Positions 52,301-61,913 of a DNA stretch of 64,000 nt are shown piece after piece. The stretch covers positions 5,586,029-5,650,028 of the forward strand of contig NC_091172.1 of NCBI RefSeq assembly GCF_040958095.1, written 5' to 3'. Each line of letters begins with the position of its first letter. Within the stretch, counting starts at the first letter, position 1. The DNA comes from Procambarus clarkii (Eukaryota > Arthropoda > Malacostraca > Decapoda > Cambaridae). Both the position numbers and the translations under genes were made by a program. Below the pieces are notes generated by a model. It worked only from the letters and a program-made list of their open reading frames with translations, had not been told where the DNA came from and did no database searches.

Positions 52301-52847
52301 TTTGTAATAGAAAAATTAAAAAAAAAATCTTTGATAGTCTCCTTGACAGAAATCTAGAAGGTCATCATCCTGGACCTTTATGTGAGTTTCTGTAATTGTA
52401 TTCCATCTTAGAATATTGTGATCACACGATGGAGTGAGTTTTTCCCTACTTGAATTTGCTCGATCATGTCCTCTTCTGATGTTAGCACAAGGTCTAAAAT
52501 GCTGTTACTTCGAGTGGGTTCTGTCACATGTTATATGAGAAGGGGCCCTGCACCAGGTCAAGAAAGTGATATCCTTCTGCTTATGATGTTAGATTTACCC
52601 AACCTATTGTCACGTGGTTAAAGTCACCTATTATGTGATGGGTTTGTGATGCAGCATTGATCACATTATACAGATCAGTAACTTCCTCTGCTGTTGCTGT
52701 GTCAGCCCTGTAGCATACTCCCACTGTCAGTATGTTACCATCTTGAGTTAGTACAGTATGTTGCACCAAACAGACTGAGGATCCCATGGTATTTAGTCCT
52801 TATTGGTGGTTGCAGTCAGGTCCTCTTTCACATAGCATTACACCACC
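52301..52847 (-). pseudogene. LINE endonuclease fragment
   Basis: Minus strand: ILTVGVCYRADTATAEEVTD, HHIIGDFNHVTIGW (catalytic Asp/Asn), then in another frame HVTEPTRSNSILDLVLTSEE. AP-endonuclease domain of a CR1/Jockey-type LINE with frameshifts. Confidence 0.75.
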
Positions 52848-53101
52848 TTATCTTGAGGTTATCTTGAGATGATTTCGGGGCTTTTTAGTGTCCCCGCGGC
52901 CCGGTCCTTGACCAGGCCTCCACCCTCAGGAAGCAGCCGTGACAGCTGACTAACACCCAGGTACCTATTTTACTGCTAGGTAACAGGGGCATAGGGTGAA
53001 AGAAACTCTGCCCATTGTTTCTCGCCGGTGCCCGGGATTGAACCCGGGACCCACAGGATCACAAGTTCAGCGTGCTGTCCTCTCGGCCGACCGGCTCCCA
53101 C
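52848..53101 (-). mobile_element. tRNA-derived SINE, tail type A
   Basis: Minus strand head ending GGGTTCAATCCCGGGC, body and GGCCTGGTC tail, TCAAGATAACC repeats at 52850-52870. Close relative of 1868-2110. Inserted next to or into DIRS C. Confidence 0.87.
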
Positions 53102-53327
53102 CTGCTCTTGTTGTTCTGTCCTTTCTGAATGGTGGATGCCATGGGATACCCTTTGGTCGGTATTCAGATTCCATGTTTCCTCGGCGTTGTTCTGTACATT
53201 ATCTTATGCATTTTTTCACCTCTGGCTGGGTTATGCTCCTTATGAACCATCTTGATCTCTTGATAGGATGTTTGTGTTTCTTTCCTCTTCTCAGTTCTTG
53301 GTTGCCCCTTTGGTCACTATCATCTTT
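53102..53327 (+). pseudogene. DIRS1-like element C, left piece
   Basis: The stretch CTTCTCAGTTCTTGGTTGCC (53288-53307) and what follows align with 48588-48630 in the DIRS A recombinase region. Interrupted at TTAA (53328) by a piggyBac transposon and resumes at 56200. Confidence 0.5.
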
Positions 53328-53331
53328 TTAA

Positions 53332-56195
53332 TCCTTAAATGGCACATGGCTATATACCATTTGACACCCACAGGCGCATACAAAAAAAAAAATCTTTTTT
53401 TCTTCCTAACCTGTTAAGTCATGTTCCCTGATCACGGGAAAAAAAATCAATTGTACTTACCGGCGATGTAATTGAGCCGACAAGATGGGTGGTGACGTCA
53501 CAGTTTGCATGTTCGCTCATGTCCCGGAGGCGTCGCACGCGGTCTTCAAGCAGCCAGAGTTACCACGAATTTATTTTCGCGTCATTATTTACAGTGTCTA
53601 GGCCTGTATTCTTTGCAATATTAGTCACTAATTGTGTTGCACATAATGTTACTTCACAGTTATTGTCAATAAATATTGCATACATCGAGTATACACATGC
53701 GCGCACAAACGTTTTCCATTACGCCATTATATTATGTAATCACAATGTTCATTATTTTATATGTACACACTAGCACGCACTATGTACAGGTTTTTGCACT
53801 ATTATTGCACATTTAGAAATCTTGGAGTGAGTGGTAGTCGTTGAAGCAGTCGACAGCGCACAATGCAACTCCACACCCTTCACACCATGTTTGCACCATT
53901 TTACGTTTTTGCTCTCTTCGTTTTGTTGTTTTACATACTAGGCATGCACGTTGGCCTATTGCACGCTTTCCACCTGCTGGCATATTCTTTAGTCTGTGTT
54001 GCTGAAAGGCATCTATGTGAGCGAGCCTGGGTGTTGCAGCATGCTGCAACACTGGGTTCATGGTTGGTCTTCGTATGCCAGGAACTTTTTGAGCAAACTT
54101 TGCTAATAACTGTGTTGCAAGTGTAAAAGCAAATAACGGAAAATAGGTTTACGTCCAGTTTTCACCAGATACAAATTATAGCAGTTCAACATGCTCATGT
54201 CAACAAGATGGAAAAACACACTTTTCGTTCATTTCAATGTTTTCCGCACACACTTGATAGTGCCAATCATCATGTCAGCCTTATCAATGAAACGCATGTT
54301 GATATTGTAGTCAAGAACACAATCTTATATACTGGTTCTCTCGTTACACGGTGCACCTTGCCACTGTTCAACATTGTACCCTCATGAACGGTTGTCAGCA
54401 GATTCACTTCCCTCTTGTTTTTTCCACCGTACCGAGAGTATTTGATCACATTTCCGTACCTGGCACTCGCCAACTGCAAGTCCACCGCCAAACACTGGCA
54501 TTTCCCTTCTTTGTGCCTTTACTGTGCCAACCAATCCGGTTCTATTTTCAATCAAGAACCTAGCTAGCAATGGACTTGTATAGTAATTATCTGTGTGTAA
54601 GATGTGCCCCTTGTTCATCCATGGTGAAATCAGTGATTTCACCACACTACCAGAGAAACCATGTTCGTCGTTACCGGGAATGTCTACGTCGCTAGTTGAA
54701 TACAGAATCATGTGTAACACGTATCCTGTTTCACAGTCACACAGTACAAAGAATTTCAATCCAAATCTGTTTCGTTTGGAGGGAATATACTGCTTGAATG
54801 AAACGCATCCTTTGAAAAGTACAAGGGATTCGTCAATCACCAGCTTCTGTGCTGGTACGTAAAAATCTCTGAATTTTCCAATCACTTCATTCATATAGTG
54901 CCTCACTCGCCAAAGTCTATCATCCTCTGTCCGGTCCTCATTACTTGCAAAATGCAGACACCTGAGGAGTATCTGAAATCTGTCTCGGGACATATATTTC
55001 CCGAAGAAAGGTGTTGGAATAGTCAGATCTTTGCTCCAGTAATCTGTGAGAGCGTGTTTGCCACAGTGTTTCATCAACATACATATCACTAGAAACACAT
55101 ACATTTCACCTACATTGGTGGTTTTCCAATGTTGCAATCGTGAAAATTCTGTTATCTCTCTTCTAATGAGATGAACCGCATGAAGGTTCGTTTGGCGTAC
55201 AATATATTCCATGAGCGGCTCATCATAGAATGCTGTAAAATAATCAAATTCACTCATATCCTCTCCATTATCAGGGAAAAGCTCTGTAATCCCAACGTCT
55301 TTATTGTCAAAGGCAGGAATTCAGGGAATAAAACCAGCACCATCACTCTACACTAGTACACCTGGTGTCCTGCGAGACGCAGGGGACGCAACAGGGGCAC
55401 TACGGCGAGGAAGCGATGCACCCTGTGGACCAGGAGCTGAAGCCCGTCTACGCACAGTACGCCCGCTACGTGCACGTGAGGTAGAAGCACGTGAACATGA
55501 GGCTCTTGGTGCCTCATGTTGTTCCATGCGGTGGCACTTGGCTGGGCGAGACACTGCTGACGCAACAAAATCTCGCCCAGTAACACCACTGGTACTGGCA
55601 CCAGGCTCGGTAACACTATGTTCTGATTCCACTTCACTAAAACCAGAAAAAGAGTCACCTTCCTCTGACTCGTCACCGAAAATATCCTCAGACTCTAAAT
55701 AATCACAGGAACTGTGTGGCCGAGGGTGAATTGGAGTAGACACTGGGCGAGGTGGCATGGGTGAGCGTGTAGGCCTCACCATGGGAGGTGGCTGTATCTC
55801 ATTTTCACTGTCCCTGCTATCATCATCGGTCAATTGTGTGTAGTCTTTATCAATATCAGAGTCATCAAAGTCACTTTCCTCACCATCAGAAAATAATTCA
55901 CTGGTTATTTGCTCTTGGGTGAGTGATTGCGTGGGGCGTGCCCGGGAAGTGTTCGGCCGTGTGCTCGATATGGTGGCTGCTGGGTAACTGAGGCCTCCCA
56001 CGCGATAGTAGCGTGAGCTGGATTTTTTTTCAAAATGGTGGCTGTTTACTATAGCCCCTGGGCAGCGTATGGGGACCCCCTATACCCTGCAGGCCTTTCA
56101 AATCTTGCGCGGTACTCCAAAGCATCATATGATGCGATGCGCAATTTACTGCAAGTCGGTCAAAGCATCATATGATGCGATGCGCAACTAAAGGG
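53332..56195 (-). mobile_element. piggyBac transposon with decayed transposase
   Basis: 2.86 kb between TTAA at 53328-53331 and 56196-56199. Ends TCCTTAAATGGCAC and, inverted, CCCTTTAGTTGCGC. Contains a minus-strand transposase pseudogene. Palindromes GCATCATATGATGC lie at 56122-56135 and 56165-56178 near the right end. Inserted into DIRS C. Confidence 0.88.
53813..56001 (-). pseudogene. piggyBac transposase pseudogene
   Basis: DDD transposase for TTAA cut-and-paste. N-terminal frame 55348-56001: Met start, acidic tract (EESDFDDSDIDKDYTQLTDD) and a basic Arg/Ser region. Catalytic frame 54382-55257: FDYFTAFYDEPLMEYIVRQT, first Asp in KLVIDESLVLFKG, second Asp in HILHTDNYYTSPLLARF. Then RWKK...KREV where the third-Asp position reads Asn after an A-run frameshift near 54425. 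The C-terminal frame 53813-54061 has the cysteine-rich domain (ACLVCKTTKRRE, WCEGCGVALCAVDCFNDYH). At least three frame breaks plus a stop between the first two frames. Confidence 0.88.
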
Positions 56196-56199
56196 TTAA

Positions 56200-56883
56200 G
56201 GCACAGGCTGATTTTAGGGCTCGGGATTTTTTGGAAGTCTAAAAGGGTCCTGGCGACTAATTACCTAGTCACTCTCCCTATTCCCCATGAGGCCTGTGTT
56301 GCCCTCGGTCAGGGTTCTCTCCTTTTAGAATGTAGTTTTGACTCCTCCTCCTCCCTGGTAAGTCCTGTATTTTCAGGGAGCCACTATTAGGCCTCGCCAG
56401 AAAACTAGCATTGAATGTAATGAAGCACCTCTTTCTGGTTGGGGCTTGGTGGCTCCCTGGTCCCTTTCCGAGTTCTTCAGTTTGTGGTTTTTCAGCTCCG
56501 AACTGAGGTCTGATGATGTGGGAGACGGGAGCTCCCAGTGGTGCTGCCACATGTTGGTGGTCAGCCAAAACTAGAATGTTAAATTTAATTACTAAATGAC
56601 CTATTTGCAGAATTGTTTGTTAGTTCAGTTCTTTTTTCTCTGAACCATACAGTTGTCTGTACAGTATTGTTTGCCTACTTTCTTGATGTTTCCTTTGGTG
56701 AGGGTGATTATAATCCCCTGCACCCTGTGCCTCCATGATGGGGGGGCCAGGTGTGGGCTTTGGTCCCTGGTAGGCTATTCTGGAATCCAAAGGCTGAGTC
56801 TCATGTGTTGAGCTACCTCACTGACTCTTCAGTGAGCTTTGAAGGCTCAACCAGAAAGAGGCATTTCAGTACATTTAATACTG
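56200..56883 (+). pseudogene. DIRS1-like element C: recombinase end, ICR, right ITR
   Basis: FWKSKRVLATNYLVTL and HEACVALGQGSLLLE match the Trp/Tyr end of the DIRS A recombinase. The internal complementary region is at about 56395-56455 (AGAAAACTAGCATTGAATGT). A degenerate right ITR runs to 56882, ending CAGAAAGAGGCATTTCAGTA, CATTTAATACTG. Confidence 0.75.
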
Positions 56884-58909
56884 TTTTTCTGGGGAGAGCC
56901 CCATCAGCACCTGAATCTATCCAAACTGATATATGCTTTATTAGTTTGGGGTCATCAGTCCCATGGAGTTCTTAGCCTATTGGGGACCACAGACTACAAC
57001 CTGGTCTCCACAGAGAAGCACAGGGAGCAATGGCATATGAGTACTCTACATGTAAAGTATTGTCATATTCCACCATCGACCGAGGCAGTAGCCCCAAAAA
57101 GATAAGCAATCCAAAACAAACAACTACCCAAAAAAATGAAGAACTGCTAGCAAACAAAAGAAACTAGCAACTCTGTATGCATACCAGTACTCCCGCTCAT
57201 TAGTGGATCCCATCCGCCACGCCACCCCTGAAGAGGACGGGGGTGAGCTGGCTCGGGTGGCCCCACTGTCCACCCCTCAGTTCGCATCTGATTTGCTTGG
57301 CGGTCACAAGTCTCCACTGGCTTCGCTCACCTGTCTGGATTTTGCCCTGTGTGGTGGTGCCAGGTGTGTGTGTGGTGTGTTGCCCAGGTGTTCATAAGGC
57401 TGGGAGCTGCATGCGACCTGGCGAACCTTCCCAGGGTTTTCTGTAAATACTGTACTACTCTTGCGGGTCAGGGTTACTTCGCTTGGCATTCGGGATTCGC
57501 TCCCCCGTTGGGGGCTTTGTTGCTTGACGCTGTCCTCGCCCTAGGGTTGAGTCGGTGGTCTTTTGATTTTCCGTCTTGCCCTGGGTACGGGAGTGTTGTT
57601 GGCTGGGGGGAACGCGCTGTGGCTTGTGCAGTCTGCTTACAACCTTGCAACGGCTGAAGTTTCTCTCCACCTGCCAGTTTGCTTGGGATATGGTTTCAGG
57701 GCATGTTCAATTCCTTGTGGGTTTTTGCTCTTAGATGGAGGAGGTCTGCTTAGCAGTTAATTAAGTTAGCCTAGGTTGTGCTTGCTTTCCTCCTCTGCCT
57801 AGAGGAGGCCTGACAGCTGAGTGGACAACACTTAGGATTCGTAGTTCTGAGGTTCCAGGTTTGATCCCCAGTGGAGGCGGAAACAAATGGGCAGTCTCTC
57901 TTTTACCCTGTTACCTAGCAGTAAATAGGTACCTGGGAGTTAGGAAGCAGCCCGTAGCAGTTGTCTGAGGGTGTGTAACAAAATGGAGGCCTGGTCGAAG
58001 ACCGAGCTGCAGGGACGCTAAGCCCCGAAATCAAGATAACCTCTAGATAGCCTCCGTTGCCTCCCGAGGTTCCACCGCAGCTACTGGTTGTCGGTTTGCC
58101 TGCTCTCAAGCAGGGGGTCTACCAGCTTAGCAGGCCACAGTGCCTGGGCTTTTCCTGAGCTAATGTATCTTGCGGGCCCTGGTAAACCCTCGTGAACTTG
58201 GTTGGTGTCATGGATCTGTTTGAGTCCTCTTTCGCCTTGTGCGATGTTGACTGTTCTGCACCCCTGCCTCAGGGCGACGATCACTTTTTCTGCCTCCACC
58301 ATGCTATCTGTTGGGTCGGTGACACCTTCAACCCTGAATCTTGAGGGACATGTTCTCTGCTTGTTCTTCAATTCACACATTCTTAATCTATAGATCAGAG
58401 GTTTCAGGCAGCGGCTGCATTGCAAGCGCGTTTCTATTCCTTGCAACGGGCCAGGCTCGTTTGGATTTTAGGGACCAGGTTTTGGGGGTGTTGATCGCTT
58501 CGACCGTGGTTCCGTCTGCGCCCCAGCTTTCCTTCCAGGTGGGCATGGTTTGTCTTGCTCCTCTTCCCGTTTTCGTCTCCAAAATGTTTGAGGGTTGTGA
58601 AGTTGGGGCAGGGTTTAGTTTGGGATGAGGCACAGGGGACTTCGGGGGTTGCTCCTTCCGATTTGGGCGTGGAGGTGGTTGAGCTCGTTCTTCTCGCTGA
58701 GGTTTCCAGGTTTATTCCAGCCGCCTTCCTTCTTGGAAGCCTTTCCTTGAACTCTGCCTTGTCTTCTGGGGTGGTGGGCGTAGAAGAGGGCTCGGGGGTA
58801 GTCCGCTTGGAGTGCTTGGGCTTCTGACCTTGCTTGTGTTCTTGTGCCTTCTGAGCAGGGGTTGTTGCTGCAGGGAAGGTTTTTTTGTATCCCCTGTCTC
58901 TGTATGAGT
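56884..58909 (+). pseudogene. DIRS1-like element D: left ITR and gag-like region
   Basis: Starts directly at the right end of element C: CTGGGGAGAGCCCCATCAGC, TTGGGGACCACAGACTACAA, CACCATCGACCG. The gag-like frame 58209 onwards has MDLFESSFALCDVDCSAPLP and DTFNPES, matching element B; stops are present. The next frame to 58827 is Val/Leu/Ser-rich. Cut at 58910 by a TTAA-flanked MITE; a SINE is inserted at 57806-58050. Confidence 0.68.
57806..58050 (+). mobile_element. tRNA-derived SINE, tail type A, diverged
   Basis: GACAGCTGAGTGGACAACAC head, B box GGTTTGATCCCC, body CCTAGCAGTAAATAGGTACC, tail GGCCTGGTCGAAGACCGAGC ending AATCAAGATAACCTC. Confidence 0.82.
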
Positions 58910-59404
58910 TTAACCCTTAAAGTGCGCATCACGTCATATGACGTGTTGAAAGTTGTTCCAGTCAACTGTGCATCACGTCATATGACGTGTTGGAGTACTA
59001 CGCAAGATTTAAACGGCTTGCGGATACACGGGGTTCACCACACCTTCATCAGAGCTCTTGTAAACAGACGCCATTTTTTTTTTAAATCGTGGGCCAAACT
59101 TCCGGGTGTTATTGGCCTCAGTATTGAGTGAGCTACCAAGCCTGACGCACGCAGCATGAGCTAACAGCACTGCTGTTCAGCTTGTGACCACAGCATCGCC
59201 TAAAAATGCCATAATATACTTGTTCATGCTATTATGTAGCGATGATATTATTACAGAAGACTCCTGACTGTGATAAAACTGACCAGGGTTCTGATAATAG
59301 CAGGATTGTGGTGATATTTAGCGCTGTGCGCCATGGAGAGAGGAGTAATGCTGTGGGAGGGAGGGTGGTGGCGATGTCTTCTGACTGTGTGTGGCCACCT
59401 TTTA

Positions 59405-60060
59405 TTGACTGCACTCACCATACCAGCTTAGTGGTTCGCTATGGTGAACACAAATGTAGATACTTATATATAACGTGTGTATAGAGGGTATAAACAGCAA
59501 GAGGAGAAGGTTGGGAGCCGCCATTTTGGTGAGGGCGGTGGCGTCGTCTGCACGACGCCACCGTGCAGACGACGGTGTTGTTTACTGGTTACCACTATAG
59601 TCTTTGGGCACCATACCAGTTTACTTGTACAAGTATGGTGAATAAAACAGGTAGATATTTATATATAATGTGTGTATATAGCGTAATAACACCACAATCA
59701 GTATTGTTGGAGGAGAAATATTAGTGCGTCTGGCCTTGAGGGCGGCAGCCATCAGCTGACTGTGTGAGGTCCTACGTCTTTGTGCCTTTACTTACCATAC
59801 AAGCGTAGATGTACAGTTATGGTGAACAAAACATGTAAATACTTATATATAACGTCTGTATATAAAGGCAAAAACAGTATGGTGGGTGGAGAATGGTGGC
59901 AAGTCAGGTGAAGTGAGGGAGGGAGGGAGTGGCAGCCAGTGGCGGGCTGCCACTGCCACTCAGCATACCAACTTAGTGGTTCGTTATGGTGAACATGAAT
60001 GTAGATACTTATATATAGCGTCTGTATATAGTGAATAAAAGCAAAAACAGTATATGTGGG
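59405..60060 (+). repeat. about 180-bp diverged tandem repeats
   Basis: Four imperfect units, each with CATACCA..TTAG..., TATGGTGAACA, GTAGATACTTATATATAACG and TGTATA (near 59418, 59610, 59795, 59965). Confidence 0.75.
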
Positions 60061-60081
60061 TGAGTCAGGTGACTCACCCAC
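60056..60081. repeat. perfect hairpin
   Basis: Arms GTGGGTGAGTC and GACTCACCCAC (11 bp) around AGGT. Confidence 0.9.
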
Positions 60082-60085
60082 GTCA

Positions 60086-61254
60086 CCTGGAGTCCGCCAG
60101 TACTCTGAGTAGTCTTCCCTAGTTCATGTGTTGAACCAGAAGAGGGAATTGACGGTTATTTGAGCAACAAGTGCTCCAGTCAGGTGCTGTGCAAGAAGCA
60201 GTGAAGCCGTGCAGTGACGTCTATGGCAATTCACCAGTTCGTGACAGCGTAGTGGCAGACAGAGCCACTGGGTAGCTGAGGAAGAGAGGACTATTTGGGG
60301 AAACCGGACGACTGTAGCTGAGACGTAGGCGACAGCCGTTGCTGGGAGAAGACGACGGCCAGGAGACCGACTCCAACCTTCAAGAAGTCAAGAAGGAGGA
60401 CGGACCTGCAGTGAGGAGGCACGGAGACGACGCGCTAAACGGTGGGACGACGAGAGGCTCTGGTAGGACACGACGACGTGTAGTGTGGGGGCGTTCCCGA
60501 CACGAGGACCAGGAGCTACATCTCGACTCTCATCGGAGGATAGGGTGAAGTAGGTGTTTCTAGTTCCCTCTCCATTCCCCTTTAGTTAGCTATATTATTC
60601 GGCTATATTATCTAGCCTGAGGATTTTATATGTCGTGAGCAAGTCTCACCCATGTCACGATAAAGCACCAGTGTGCCAGACAGTACTATCAAGAGTACTT
60701 GTAATATTCATGTTGATTATTGGTGTGTACAGGCACCAGGAACAAGTGATTAATTTACTGTGTTGTGTATAACTTTCTATAGATTTTGATATGAATATAT
60801 AGTGGTAAATTATATATAATATTATGCCAGTATTTGGAGGTTAGGCTATGTGCCCAGAAACTATTTATTTTCCATGTATTGATGATTGATTTATATACCA
60901 TATATATGTCTATGTTCGTTCAGTGAATAATCATTTGTGAGTACAGTGAATTATTGCGTTATCGCCCACGAGAGAAAGTACTGAAAACTCCAGTGTTAAT
61001 GTTTCATAATATATGGTTGAGTGAAGAACGATGTAAAGCCATTACAGTGAATCATTATAGCATTGATTGTAGAAAAGACTGTTTGAGCCTGAGTACAGTG
61101 TAACTAAGTAATACGGTCTATTGGTGCCAATATCGAGTGTGCGAGTTTCTAGTAATATTGGAGAATTTAAAGAAACAGCGCGCGTGCATCTAGAAAACAA
61201 GCAAAGCTTTCGCGCGGAAAGGCAAAGGCGATCAGCTGGTTCTTGACACTTGAT
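60086..61254. other. unassigned; possibly 3' end of another Gypsy copy
   Basis: No convincing ORF, although 60100-60550 is GC-richer. It ends in a polypurine tract placed exactly before an LTR start, so it may be the 3' untranslated end of a neighbouring LTR element. Nothing else recognised. Confidence 0.35.
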
Positions 61255-61266
61255 GAGGGGGGGAGA
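61255..61266 (+). promoter_or_regulatory. polypurine tract
   Basis: GAGGGGGGGAGA directly precedes TGTTGCC, the inferred LTR start. A polypurine tract is expected before a 3' LTR, not before a 5' LTR. Confidence 0.6.
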
Positions 61267-61813
61267 TGTTGCCCCCTTGGTGATCACATAATATCCGTGG
61301 GAATTACCGGCCGTGTCAGGATCAGTTGATTAATTGATTATTGTTTGGCTTTGTGACATCTTTCATACATTTTAAGTAAAATACAAAACTATCTTTGTGT
61401 TTATATCATCCCCTCCATTGATCTTGTGGCTATATTATACTGGTAAACATAGAGCGATAACAATAAGTACCTGCCTGATTCCTGATTTTTTGAGTGTGAC
61501 CTTGCCAAGGCTACCACTGAATACACCAGTCCACTGATGGTGTTACTGGCCACCTAAAACACCAGTTGGCGACCTTGTGATTAACCGTAGAGCCCGATTG
61601 TTGGGGAGGGCACACGACAGTCAAGTGCACGAATCGTGTTCTCACTCTTTCTTAATTTGAGGCCGTTAAGATTGACTGGGAGACTCTCCTGGCGTGCAGT
61701 GGCGCAGTGAGGATCGAGTGAAGACCCGCAGGGCTACGGTGAGTGACCTTGAGCATAACTATTGCTCACCCCAGAGTAAGGGTAGAGAATAATAGAGAGG
61801 AGAAACCCCGACA
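61267..61813 (+). repeat. LTR of second Gypsy element
   Basis: Inferred 547 bp from TGTTGCCCCC to ACCCCGACA, based on the polypurine tract on the left and the primer site on the right. The second copy lies outside the window, so the ends are provisional. TTGGCGACCTTG also occurs once inside (61565). Confidence 0.6.
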
Positions 61814-61814
61814 T

Positions 61815-61832
61815 TGGCGACCTTGCCAGGAT
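61815..61832 (+). promoter_or_regulatory. primer-binding site, tRNA-Arg type
   Basis: TGGCGACCTTGCCAGGAT is close to the complement of the 3' end of arthropod tRNA-Arg (TGGCGACCGTGACAGGAT), differing at two positions. It starts 1 nt after the LTR. Confidence 0.72.
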
Positions 61833-61913
61833 ATAGATCGAAGTAAAGGTTGCAGTGGTGGTACTTGGCAGTGGTGTTAGAGATCAGGCGCAGGTTATCA
61901 CTCATAGCACAAG

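Larger units (their letters stand above)
58914..60085. mobile_element. piggyBac-like MITE, right end unclear
   Basis: TTAA at 58910-58913 then CCCTTAAAGTGCGCATCACG. About 620 bp match the reverse complement of 51370-52034. Perfect palindromes CACGTCATATGACGTG lie at 58930-58945 and 58974-58989. No right-hand TTAA terminus was found. It passes into a tandem array and ends near an inverted repeat at 60056-60081. No transposase. Confidence 0.72.

Noticed and set aside
60339-60548. 69-codon Arg/Asp-rich ORF as a real small gene
   Set aside because: No homology or splice context recognised; the region appears to be retroelement-derived noncoding sequence.
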